Assembly: GCA_046154545.1 (NCBI GenBank)
Contig: JBJXGC010000148.1
Span: 1-7,601, forward strand
Length of the DNA stretch: 7,601 nucleotides
Source: JBJXGC01 sp046154545
Lineage (GTDB): Bacteria > Chloroflexota > Dehalococcoidia > Tepidiformales > Tepidiformaceae
Direction of reading: 5' to 3'
Part shown: piece by piece, positions 1 through 6,823 of the stretch
How the letters are laid out: the number at the start of each line of letters is the position of its first letter
How positions within the stretch are numbered: the first letter of the stretch is position 1
Translations under genes and position numbers: made by a program
The notes under the pieces: generated by a model
Told to the model about the DNA's origin: nothing
Databases searched by the model: none
What the model saw: only the letters and a program-made list of their open reading frames with translations

Positions 1-40
1 TGAGTGGCCTGTCCGTAGCGCGCGCGTGAGCAAGCGCCGC

Positions 41-95
41 GATGGTAGCCGGGGCGAGGAGGTGAGCGCTCACCGGCATCGCCCCGATCACCATC
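41..95. repeat. Nested three-tier inverted repeat with a perfect 14-bp palindromic centre
   Basis: The centre GGTGAGC|GCTCACC (61-74) is a perfect palindrome. It is flanked by GGGGCGA (51-57) and TCGCCCC (79-85), a perfect 7-bp inverted pair, and outside that by GATGGT (41-46) and ACCATC (90-95), a perfect 6-bp pair. The three tiers are nearly concentric, separated by 3-4 unpaired bases on each side, so they could form one long interrupted hairpin in RNA or a cruciform in DNA. There is no T-run after it on the plus strand, which argues against a classic terminator. Possible roles are a dimeric repressor operator, a leader-RNA structure for ychF, or the end of an upstream transcript. The structure is seen directly; the role is unknown. 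Confidence 0.75.
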
Positions 96-211
96 CCAGC
101 ACTCCTTCACAGTCGTGCTACTGGACCAGGCGCCATCAAACCGCCCGCTCCACGCCTTCGCGCAAAACTTTGAACCCCACCCGTCGCCTATCGACTATCC
201 CCGCCGGTCTG

Positions 212-217
212 TACCCT
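212..217 (+). promoter_or_regulatory. Possible -10 element for ychF (leaderless start)
   Basis: TACCCT fits the loose TANNNT -10 pattern and ends 6 nt before the ychF ATG, so transcription could begin at or next to the start codon. No Shine-Dalgarno-like sequence is seen between 195 and 223, which agrees with a leaderless mRNA. No good -35 box stands at the usual distance; TTGAAC at 170-175 is too far away to pair with this element. This is an inference from short motifs. Confidence 0.3.
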
Positions 218-223
218 GCCTTC

Positions 224-1321
224 ATGAAGCTGGGCATCATCGGGTTAGCGCGGTCGGGAAAGACCACGGTCTTCAACGCCGTCACACGCGGCACCGCCCT
301 GGTGGGAGCCTACAGCGCCGCCAGTCAGCCGAACGTCGGCGTGGTGAACGTCCCCGACGAACGGGTCGATCGCCTCGCCCAGCTCTACAAACCGAAAAAG
401 GTCACCTACGCCACGATCGAGTACGTTGATTTCCCGGCGGCGGGCGAGAACTTCGGCAAGGGCCAGGGCCCGGCGGGCAAGTTCATCAACGACCTCGGCC
501 GCACGGACGCGCTGATCCATGTCGTCCGCACCTTCGCGGACGAGACGGTCCCCCACCCCGAGGTGACGATCGACGCCGACCGCGACATCGTGACTATGGA
601 CCTCGAACTCGCCTTCGCCGACCTCGCCGTCATCGAGAAGCGGCTGCACCGGCTCGATACCGAGATCCGTTCGCTGAAGGCCGGCGAACGCGACCTCCCC
701 CAGCGGACGAAGGAGCTCCTCACCCGCATCAAAGCAGACCTGGAGAACGAGAAGCCGATCCGTGCCCAGCCGGTGAGCGCCGAAGAGTGGCGCTTGCTGG
801 AGGGCTCCCAGTTCCTCACGGCGCTTCCAATGCTGATCGTCATCAACATCGGCGAAGACGAACTCGGCCGCCGGGCCGAGCTCGAGGCCGCATACGCGGC
901 GAAGTACCGGGGCGAAGGGCGCGAGGTCGCGGTCTTCTGCGGCAAGTTCGAAATGGACCTGAACGAACTCTCGGAGGACGAGGCCACCGAGTTCCGGGCC
1001 TCCGCGGGCGTCACCGAGAGCGGGATGGCGGGCGCCATCCGGATGAGCTACGCCCTGCTCGGCCTGATCAGCTTCCTCACGGCCGGCCCGGACGAGTGCC
1101 GGGCCTGGACCGTCACAAGTGGCTCAACCGCGCCCGTGGCCGCAGGCAAGATCCACAGCGACCTCCAGCGCGGCTTCATCCGGGCGGAGGTCATCACCTT
1201 CGACGACCTGGTCGCCGCCGGGAGCGAAGCGGAGGCGAAAAAGCGCGGCACCCTCCGCACCGAGGGGAAGCAGTACATCGTCCAGGACGGCGACGTGGTG
1301 AACATCCTCTTTAACGTGTAG
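224..1321 (+). CDS. ychF: YchF/OLA1-family P-loop GTPase/ATPase, divergent type
   Basis: The 365-residue product matches the usual YchF length (about 363). YchF/OLA1 proteins are cytosolic Obg-related nucleotidases that prefer ATP, bind ribosomes and are linked to stress responses. The P-loop is GLARSGKTT (residues 7-15), the Asn-x-x-Glu form of the G4 motif that gives ATP preference is NIGE (208-211), and the C-terminal TGS/DUF933 domain (about 283-365) is very typical, with FLTAGPDE, RAW, AAGKIHSD, GFIRAEV and the DGDVVNILFNV end. The central part (about 125-185) is the helical coiled-coil arm. Oddities: the P-loop lacks the usual PNVGKS form, and the G3 region after D69 reads DFPAAGENFGKG instead of the DIAGLVKGASKG-like family motif. 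The ATG at 224 is chosen because the protein then starts MKLGIIGL, as in the family; the upstream extension is not protein-like. The gene stands alone on the plus strand and its 3' end overlaps the convergent gene by 11 bp. Confidence 0.93.
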   Translation: MKLGIIGLARSGKTTVFNAVTRGTALVGAYSAASQPNVGVVNVPDERVDRLAQLYKPKKVTYATIEYVDFPAAGENFGKGQGPAGKFINDLGRTDALIHVVRTFADETVPHPEVTIDADRDIVTMDLELAFADLAVIEKRLHRLDTEIRSLKAGERDLPQRTKELLTRIKADLENEKPIRAQPVSAEEWRLLEGSQFLTALPMLIVINIGEDELGRRAELEAAYAAKYRGEGREVAVFCGKFEMDLNELSEDEATEFRASAGVTESGMAGAIRMSYALLGLISFLTAGPDECRAWTVTSGSTAPVAAGKIHSDLQRGFIRAEVITFDDLVAAGSEAEAKKRGTLRTEGKQYIVQDGDVVNILFNV

Positions 1322-1835
1322 CCCGTCGAGCGGCCAGTGCCCGGGCGCGCAGCTCGCCTATCGGGCCGTCGTCTTCCTCCGCCCTCGGTTCGCGGACCCC
1401 GGCAGCCTGGCGGAGCGCATCCCGCCACGGATCGCCTAACGCTTGATGCAGCGGCCGGTCGGAATGGACGTGGAGGCTGTCGTTCACTTCGGGCACGCCG
1501 AGCGCCAGGGCAACATTCCGCCGTGTACCACCTTCGATGCTGACGCGAAGCTCCAGCCCGCGCGCGTCCCATTGTCGCAACCCGTCCGCGGGCACCACCC
1601 AGCACCGTGCACCGGTCTCAAGTATGGCCGAATCTCGGGTCGCACCAACAAGCGTGAGCCAGAGCTCAGCCATCACTGACTCATCGATCAGCGTTGCCCA
1701 CGAGAACACCAGGCGGGCGCCCGTCCAGCCCTGCATCATGGGTTGGGGAAGCCCGGCCTCTTCGCCTGCCCTCGTCAGCTTCGCCGTGAGGATGGAAAGT
1801 TCGTCGATTTCAGTGACCTCCACCGCACGGCTCAA
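1311..1835 (-). CDS. Hypothetical protein, likely partner of the ADP-ribosyltransferase-like gene
   Basis: I do not recognise this 174-residue protein. No signal peptide or membrane segment is visible. The N-terminal part (about 8-28) looks helical and acidic, the middle (about 37-110) alternates hydrophobic and polar residues as in a mixed alpha/beta fold, there is one Cys (78), and the C-terminal 35 residues are charged and rich in Arg, Ala and Glu. It overlaps the end of the upstream gene by 26 bp if the TTG at 1835 is used; a GTG at 1823 (residue 5) would give a 14-bp overlap. Neither has a clear ribosome binding site, so translational coupling is likely. The stop codon lies inside the last codons of convergent ychF. 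Sampled rows of its DNA are about 57-58% GC, lower than the operon upstream. The tight coupling suggests a shared job with its neighbour, for example as an immunity or accessory protein, but nothing in the sequence proves that. Confidence 0.65.
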   Translation of the reverse strand: MSRAVEVTEIDELSILTAKLTRAGEEAGLPQPMMQGWTGARLVFSWATLIDESVMAELWLTLVGATRDSAILETGARCWVVPADGLRQWDARGLELRVSIEGGTRRNVALALGVPEVNDSLHVHSDRPLHQALGDPWRDALRQAAGVREPRAEEDDGPIGELRARALAARRATR

Positions 1836-2286
1836 GTTCGACTACGTCGATAACACCGGCCAGGGGCAACGGCGCCGTGCTATAGAACTCGATCCCTGCC
1901 CCCAGCCACGTGTGGCCGAAGTAGCGCGACGGAGCCGCGGTGCCCGGCCCCCAGACCTGCGTGAGGGCCGATGGATCGACCAGGAGCGCTATGTCGGCTG
2001 GGCCAGCCAAACCGAGGTCATATGGCGCCATGCAAGACGCGTACACGGTCGGCGTCAACCAGAGACCGGAGCCAAGTCGGCCAATCATTCCACTATCCAG
2101 TATGGCACGGAGGAACTGCCTGCGCGTGTAGTGCAAGAGCACGCCGTACGCAGCCGCAATCGCTGGCCCAGCGAATGCGTGAGTTGTGACGCCAAAACGG
2201 GCGAGGTCAACCGCCGCGAGCCTGTGCGCGGCTGGGAGGCCGGGGCGGTTCGCGTCTATGGCTCTCGCCAGTTGGTCCGACCGCAC
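1810..2286 (-). CDS. Small ADP-ribosyltransferase-like (HYD1-type) domain protein, putative
   Basis: The 158-residue product has a pattern like HYD1-type ADP-ribosyltransferases (the Tox-ART-HYD1 group of polymorphic toxins): LLHYT at 50-54 (H52 as the first-strand His), an AILDSGMI helix (61-68), the second-strand block GSGLWLTPT (72-80), ADIALLVD (97-104) and GIEFYSTAPLPL (131-142), where E133 could be the catalytic acid. The family call is from pattern memory, not a search. There is no signal peptide, membrane segment, secretion-associated N-terminal domain or repeat, so the enzyme would act inside the cell or be delivered by an unseen route. It begins with GTG 3 bp after the stop of the transglutaminase gene and overlaps the next gene by 26 bp, so it is probably co-transcribed with both. 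GC is lower than in the upstream genes. It could instead be a non-toxic member of the fold. Confidence 0.6.
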   Translation of the reverse strand: MRSDQLARAIDANRPGLPAAHRLAAVDLARFGVTTHAFAGPAIAAAYGVLLHYTRRQFLRAILDSGMIGRLGSGLWLTPTVYASCMAPYDLGLAGPADIALLVDPSALTQVWGPGTAAPSRYFGHTWLGAGIEFYSTAPLPLAGVIDVVELEPCGGGH

Positions 2287-2289
2287 GCC

Positions 2290-4581
2290 CTACGGTCCGC
2301 GTTTCTTCGGCGCCCTGCTCCGGAAGACCGTCGCGAAGAGCGTGTTGCGGAGGCGGCGGTAGGCGCTCTGCGTCTCCTCCGGATCGACCCGCTCCAGGTC
2401 GGGGCGGCCGTAGCGCGTCTCCTCATAGGCGCTGGCGAGGTTCGAGGCGGCGTCCGGCTGGGCGACGGCCTCGCCGACCCGGCGCGACCACTCGCGGGGC
2501 GTCTCGGCGGACCCGCTGCCAAGGCGCGCCCACGCGGCCACCCGCTGGGTCTTCGCCCAGAGGCGGGCGTTCCCCTCGATCCCGCCGAGGCCCCAGTTCC
2601 AGGCCAGCCGGCCCGAAAACGCGGCCGTGGCGAACACGAGCAGGACGCCAATGAGCGACCAGATCAGCGTCCAGGGCAGACCATCGTTCTGGACGGCGGC
2701 CGCATCCAGGGCACCCTGGGCGGCGGCCGCGTTGCCGGAGAGGTCGCCGGGCGCGCCAAAGATGCCTTGGAGGTCGGTTTCAGCGGCGAGGATCTCTTCG
2801 AGGCTGCGGCCCCCGGTGCCACCGGCGCCAACCGCGCCCGCCGCCGGCCTGTCGGCGGTCGGGTTGAAGTTCACCCACCCGTACCGCGGGAACCAGACTT
2901 CGACCCAGCTGTACTGGTCGTCTTTGCGCACCGTGTAGGTCGTTTCGGTCACTTCATTCTCGTCGAGGATGAAGCCGACGGCGATCCGCGCCGGGATGCC
3001 GAGCGAGCGCAGCATCACGGCCATGGCGGTCGCTTGCGTATCGAAGTAGCCCGACTTGAGGTCGAAGAGGACGTAGTCCGCGACGTCGCGGCCGACGGGC
3101 GTCTCTGACACACCCAGGTTGTATGGGAAGGAGCGGAGGTACGCTTCGATGGCCACGGCCTGCTCGTAGGGACTGCCCGAGCCGCCGACCTTCGCCGCCT
3201 CGTCGCGGACGCGCTGGGGGAGGTCTTTCGGCAGTTGCAGATACCGCTCCGCCACCCACGCGGGATATTCGGTGCCGGCCGCGGCCAGATCTTCTTCGGA
3301 GGCGAGGCTCTCTGAGCCGATCGAATTGTAGGTGTCACCCGCATTCAGGCCGCGGGTCGATGAGAGCTGCTCGATATCGCCCCGGTAGCCCTTCGGTGTC
3401 TCGGCCTTCACCTTGACGTTCGTCCCGAGGGGCATGCCCTGGGAAAGCACCGTGGTATCACCATCTCGCACGGTCACCTGGAGGACCGAAACGTTGCGCT
3501 TTTCGTAGTTCTGGACCTCGGGCGAAGCTGCCAGGTCCCCGCCCTCAACCGTGGTGCGGTCGCGCGGGCCGACTTTCCAGCCAGAACCAGTGTACTCGTC
3601 GTAGCTCGTGCCACGGATGAAGCCGGGCTCCGTTGCCTTGATCTCGAAGAGCTGCTTGGTGCCGAGTTTTACGTCGCCGCTAATCGCCAGGTAGGCGCCG
3701 AAGTTGTGGAGGCGGCCGCCGTTGCGCGCGTCAATGCTGTTGAAGAGACGGCCAAAGGTGCTCGAGTTCCCGCGGAACGGGCTCGAGACCGTTTCCCAGG
3801 CGCCTTTCACTGCCTCGGCCTGGTTCCCCACCGGCACCAGCCAGGCGAAGAAGAGCAGCCCAACCGTCACGACCAGCGTCAGTTGCCCGGCGCTCAGGCT
3901 GATGAACTCCGGATAATCGACGCCAAGCCGGCGCCAGCGCGACTGGTTCTTCTGGAGATGCAGCCGCGCGATGAGCAGGACGGCGCCGAAGACGAAGAAG
4001 AGGAAGGCGGTCGTCGGTTGCCCGTTCTGGAGGCTGATGTTGGCGAGGAGCACGATCGCCATCGGCAGGATGGCCACCCATGGGTTGTGCCAGCGGTAGA
4101 TTGCATACGCCGCGAGGTAGGCGCTGAGGTAGCAGATCGACTGGACGAGGGTCACGAACGGAAGGTTGTCGTTGCTGATATCGCCGGAGCGCACGACGGC
4201 CCACCAATCCACCATCCGCAGACGGGCGTCCGCGAGGCGGCCGGCGATGGTGTCGCCGTCGGCAAAGCTCTGGACGGCGAGCGCGACCACGATGAGCCCG
4301 AGGGCGACACCGGCGGGATGGATGATCGCCGCCGTGACCCGTACCCGGGCCGCGAACATGCCGACCACGAGGCCGGCCATCACGGTCGGGACCACGGCCG
4401 GCATCCCACCCCGCACCCAGTTCGCCTGGTCGATCGAGACGGCCACGCTGACGAAGGTGATGAGGGCGGCCGCGAACGTCAGCCAGTCTTCCCAGCTCAT
4501 CAACATGCGGGGTGCGTTCACCGCCGCCGCACCGAAGCGGCGAGCGGCCGGCCGTTCCATTGGGATGTTCATGCCTGCCAT
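2290..4581 (-). CDS. TgpA-like membrane transglutaminase-fold protein (DUF3488–TGc–DUF4129 layout), catalytic triad replaced
   Basis: The 763-residue product has the layout of TgpA-type proteins: about seven N-terminal membrane segments (roughly 33-50, 61-78, 84-104, 143-163, 166-182, 190-207 and 230-250), a long extracytoplasmic part with the transglutaminase-like domain (about 440-580), an Ala/Gly-rich linker, an eighth membrane segment (636-655) and a cytoplasmic DUF4129-like tail (about 672-750). The transglutaminase core is recognised by GYF followed by AMAVMLRSLGIPARIAVGF (518-536), WVEVWFPRYGWV (559-570) and FNPT (572-575). The expected catalytic Cys (GYC), His (H-[SA]-W) and Asp (FDPT) are Phe513, Tyr557 and Asn573; I checked all three codons (TTC, TAC, AAC). 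It is therefore probably not an active transglutaminase or protease and may bind or signal in the MoxR/DUF58 complex. The start overlaps the DUF58 stop by 13 bp; Met4 would give an ATGA overlap, so either start is possible. Confidence 0.9.
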   Translation of the reverse strand: MAGMNIPMERPAARRFGAAAVNAPRMLMSWEDWLTFAAALITFVSVAVSIDQANWVRGGMPAVVPTVMAGLVVGMFAARVRVTAAIIHPAGVALGLIVVALAVQSFADGDTIAGRLADARLRMVDWWAVVRSGDISNDNLPFVTLVQSICYLSAYLAAYAIYRWHNPWVAILPMAIVLLANISLQNGQPTTAFLFFVFGAVLLIARLHLQKNQSRWRRLGVDYPEFISLSAGQLTLVVTVGLLFFAWLVPVGNQAEAVKGAWETVSSPFRGNSSTFGRLFNSIDARNGGRLHNFGAYLAISGDVKLGTKQLFEIKATEPGFIRGTSYDEYTGSGWKVGPRDRTTVEGGDLAASPEVQNYEKRNVSVLQVTVRDGDTTVLSQGMPLGTNVKVKAETPKGYRGDIEQLSSTRGLNAGDTYNSIGSESLASEEDLAAAGTEYPAWVAERYLQLPKDLPQRVRDEAAKVGGSGSPYEQAVAIEAYLRSFPYNLGVSETPVGRDVADYVLFDLKSGYFDTQATAMAVMLRSLGIPARIAVGFILDENEVTETTYTVRKDDQYSWVEVWFPRYGWVNFNPTADRPAAGAVGAGGTGGRSLEEILAAETDLQGIFGAPGDLSGNAAAAQGALDAAAVQNDGLPWTLIWSLIGVLLVFATAAFSGRLAWNWGLGGIEGNARLWAKTQRVAAWARLGSGSAETPREWSRRVGEAVAQPDAASNLASAYEETRYGRPDLERVDPEETQSAYRRLRNTLFATVFRSRAPKKRGP

Positions 4582-5819
4582 GCTGGGACCCCCGATGAGG
4601 TGGGGCTCAAGGCTGACCCGAGGTCGTCACCCCTGCGCACCACGTAGGTGAGGATATCGCTCGCAGTCAATTCGCCAAACATCAGCAGCGGGGAGCGTTC
4701 CGAGCCGAAGGTTGAAGGGTCGATCAGGACGACGGCGGCCCGGACGCCGCGCTGGGTAAGCGATTGAATCGCCGTCAGCCAGTGGTCGTCCGTCGCGCTG
4801 GTGACCACGATGAGGGTGGTATGGCGGCCGAACCGCCGCTGCTCCTCCTGGAGGAGGTTGCCCAGGGGCGCGTCGCCGATGGCCCGGGCCATGGCGAGGG
4901 TTTCCAGGATCCGCGTCATCTGTCCCTGGCCGCGCTCCGGTTCGATCACCCGCAGGTCCCGGCCGAAGCTGATCATGCCGACGGAGCGGTTCTGGACGAG
5001 GTAATGGCGGCCGATGCTCGCCGCCACCCGGACGGCGTACTCCTCCGTACTCTCATCGCCGCTCCCGGCGTGGGTCCGCTGTTCGAGGTCGACGACTACC
5101 CAGATGTCGCTCGCGGGGTCGAGTTCGAACGTCTTCACCATCAGCTCACCGGTGCGGGCCGTGCTCCGCCAATGGATCCGGTTGAACGCGTCGCCCGGGG
5201 CGTACTCGCGCACGCCCGAGGCGTTCGGCGTGACGTAGTGCGTGCGCCGGCGGAATCGCCCTTCGCCGGGCAGGTTGGCCGGCGGGGCCTGGAAGTGGGG
5301 CAGCTCAACCACCGGCGGATAGACCAGGATCTGCTGCTGACCGCCGAACTCCCGGGTCCGCCGGAAGATGCCGAACGGGTCGGAACTGGTGATCCGCAGC
5401 GGGCCCCAGTCGTAGAGGCCGCGGCGCAGCAGCGGCGTTTCGACCATCCAGTTGCGCGAACGCCGCGGCGGGACGATCACGATCCGGCGCGAGCGGTGGC
5501 CGGGGAGGTCGCTCGGGTCTTCGACGTCGAGCCAGAGCTTCGGCAGCCAGAAGCTGTTCCGGACCTCGATCACTTCCTCGGCTTCCTGGCCGACCTGGCC
5601 GCGGTCGGTGCGCCTATCGACCGTGACCGAGAGATGGCGCGTGTTGTACCAGGCGATCAGCCAGGCCACGGGGATGGCCAGGGCGAGGACGTAGGTGACG
5701 CGGAAGATCAGCCAGAACCCCGTCCCGAAGGCCACGAAGGCGCAGAGCAGGGCGAGGAAGACAACGAGCGTCAGGGTCCGGCGCTCGGGAGAGATCAGCG
5801 TCCGGATACGTCGTCGCAT
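4569..5819 (-). CDS. DUF58 domain protein, membrane-anchored vWA-like partner of MoxR
   Basis: The 416-residue product begins with a basic stretch and two membrane segments (about 15-38 and 41-58), followed by an extended cytoplasmic domain. The DUF58 signature is clear: VREYAPGDAFNRIHWRSTAR (203-222) and then GELMVKTFE (224-232). After it comes a vWA-like fold starting DIWVVVDLE (238-246); the metal-binding DxSxS motif is not intact here (D244 is followed by LEQR), as in many members of this family. DUF58 proteins are regularly encoded with MoxR ATPases and a transglutaminase-like protein and are thought to be remodelled by the ATPase. The ATG lies 7 bp after the moxR stop with only a weak GTAGGC ribosome-binding sequence, and the 3' end overlaps the transglutaminase gene, so it is the middle gene of a tight operon. 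The exact function of the family is not known. Confidence 0.92.
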   Translation of the reverse strand: MRRRIRTLISPERRTLTLVVFLALLCAFVAFGTGFWLIFRVTYVLALAIPVAWLIAWYNTRHLSVTVDRRTDRGQVGQEAEEVIEVRNSFWLPKLWLDVEDPSDLPGHRSRRIVIVPPRRSRNWMVETPLLRRGLYDWGPLRITSSDPFGIFRRTREFGGQQQILVYPPVVELPHFQAPPANLPGEGRFRRRTHYVTPNASGVREYAPGDAFNRIHWRSTARTGELMVKTFELDPASDIWVVVDLEQRTHAGSGDESTEEYAVRVAASIGRHYLVQNRSVGMISFGRDLRVIEPERGQGQMTRILETLAMARAIGDAPLGNLLQEEQRRFGRHTTLIVVTSATDDHWLTAIQSLTQRGVRAAVVLIDPSTFGSERSPLLMFGELTASDILTYVVRRGDDLGSALSPTSSGVPAWQA

Positions 5820-5826
5820 CTGCAGC

Positions 5827-6777
5827 CTACACGCGCGCCCGGGCGCCAGGGACGGTCACGCGGCTGAGGCAGCCGGCCACCACGTCGGCCACCGTTGTCC
5901 CCTTCACCTTCGCCCCGGGGCTCATGATGATGCGGTGCCCGAGGGTGACCAGGGCAAGCTCTTTCACGTCGTCGGGTGTGACGAAGTCGCGGCCCTCGAG
6001 CAGTGCCCGGGCCTGCGACGTCCGGAAGAGGGCGAGCGAGCCGCGGGGGCTGGCGCCGAGGTAGACGGCCTCGTGTTCGCGGGTGGCGTTGGCGAGCTCC
6101 ACGATGTACTGCTTGATCAGCGGGTCCACGTAGATCTCCTTGACCGCCTTCTGGAGCTGGAGGATCTCACCCGCGTCGGTGACCTGGCGGATGGTCTCCA
6201 CGGGGTGGACGGTCTGCTGGGCGTCGAGCACCAGGATCTCGTCCGTCCGGCTCGGGTAGCCAAGATGGATGCGGATGAGGAAGCGGTCGAGCTGGGCCTC
6301 AGGCAACGGGAACGTGCCTTCGTATTCGATCGGGTTCTGCGTCGCCATAACCATGAACGGCGCCGGCAGCTTATGGGTGACGCCATCGACCGTGACCTGG
6401 CGCTCCTCCATCGCCTCGAGGAGGGCCGACTGCGTCTTCGGTGTCGCCCGGTTGATCTCGTCGGCGAGGACGACCTGGGCGATGATCGGCCCGGGCCGGA
6501 ACTCGAAGTCCCCCTCTTTTTGGTTATAGATGGAGACGCCCGTCACGTCGCTGGGGAGCAGGTCGGGCGTGAACTGGATGCGCCGGAAGGCGCAGCCGGT
6601 CGAGACGGCGATAGCGCGGGCCAGCATCGTCTTCCCCACGCCGGGAACGTCCTCGATCAGCATGTGTCCGCCGCACAGCAGCGAGGTCACGGCAAGGCGC
6701 AGTTCGCGTTCCTTACCGATGATGACGTTCTCGATGTTCTCAATGATCCGCTCAGCAACGATCTTCGGGTCTTCCAA
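5827..6777 (-). CDS. MoxR-family AAA+ ATPase
   Basis: The 316-residue product is a full-length MoxR ATPase. Walker A is PGVGKT (45-50), Walker B is VVLADEIN (102-109) with D106/E107, sensor 1 is TQNP (146-149), the LDRF motif (163-166) carries the arginine-finger region, and the lid has the typical ASPRG (242-246) sensor-2 segment. There is no signal or membrane segment; it should work in the cytoplasm as a hexamer that remodels partner proteins. First gene of the MoxR–DUF58–transglutaminase operon. The start is TTG at 6777, the only reasonable choice: the protein then begins with the usual helix before IIGKE, and GGAG lies 7 nt upstream. A TTG start plus a possibly structured leader suggests that translation is held low or controlled. 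The function is secure at family level; the target process (envelope integrity, stress or protein maturation) is open. Confidence 0.95.
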   Translation of the reverse strand: MEDPKIVAERIIENIENVIIGKERELRLAVTSLLCGGHMLIEDVPGVGKTMLARAIAVSTGCAFRRIQFTPDLLPSDVTGVSIYNQKEGDFEFRPGPIIAQVVLADEINRATPKTQSALLEAMEERQVTVDGVTHKLPAPFMVMATQNPIEYEGTFPLPEAQLDRFLIRIHLGYPSRTDEILVLDAQQTVHPVETIRQVTDAGEILQLQKAVKEIYVDPLIKQYIVELANATREHEAVYLGASPRGSLALFRTSQARALLEGRDFVTPDDVKELALVTLGHRIIMSPGAKVKGTTVADVVAGCLSRVTVPGARARV

Positions 6778-6784
6778 CGGTCGG

Positions 6785-6793
6785 CTCCGCCTT
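6785..6793 (-). promoter_or_regulatory. Ribosome binding site that fixes the TTG start of moxR
   Basis: On the minus strand the sequence reads AAGGCGGAG, with GGAG ending 7 nt before the TTG. This is the best ribosome binding site in the minus-strand cluster and supports the TTG start. Its GGCGG part is complementary to the CCGCC just upstream in the transcript, so it can be hidden in a hairpin. Confidence 0.6.
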
Positions 6794-6823
6794 GGGGCGG
6801 GTCACGCCCGCCAAAGTGGGCGG
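6787..6823 (-). promoter_or_regulatory. Alternating GGCGG/CCGCC arms in the moxR leader, possible RNA switch
   Basis: Four arms alternate on the plus strand: CCGCC (6787-6791), GGCGG (6796-6800), CCGCC (6808-6812) and GGCGG (6819-6823). In the moxR transcript the arm inside the ribosome binding site can pair with its neighbour (loop CCAA), hiding the site, or that neighbour can pair with the next arm (6-bp stem GGCGGG/CCCGCC, loop CGTGA), leaving the site free. The fourth arm lies at or just upstream of the predicted transcription start and is probably not in the RNA. The pairings are exact but short and GC-only, so chance is possible in this genome. Confidence 0.35.

Larger units (their letters stand above)
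1..223. other. Non-coding leader region upstream of ychF
   Basis: No convincing gene is seen here. The frame of ychF stays open to about position 26, but the extra 66 residues would be a low-complexity mix rich in Arg, His, Ser, Thr and Pro, unlike any YchF N-terminus, so I treat it as untranslated. The region holds a nested inverted repeat (41-95), a weaker repeat AGCAC/GTGCT (98-102 with 115-119), and a possible -10 element just before the ychF start. Any gene to the left lies outside the window. Confidence 0.6.

Noticed and set aside
26..223. N-terminal extension of ychF
   Set aside because: The family starts at MKLGIIGL; the 66 added residues look untranslated and cover the nested palindrome.
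1810..1835. Frameshift joining the ART-like gene and the 174-residue gene into one protein
   Set aside because: The ART-like protein ends at a natural place after its last predicted strand, and the overlap with alternative start codons is typical of coupled genes. No motif is split across the junction.
1537..3108. Long plus-strand open frame (523 residues)
   Set aside because: It runs antisense to the 3' part of the transglutaminase gene, all of the ART-like gene and part of the 174-residue gene. Its composition is Arg/Gly/Ala/Pro-rich and it carries no recognisable motif, as expected for a shadow frame in high-GC DNA.
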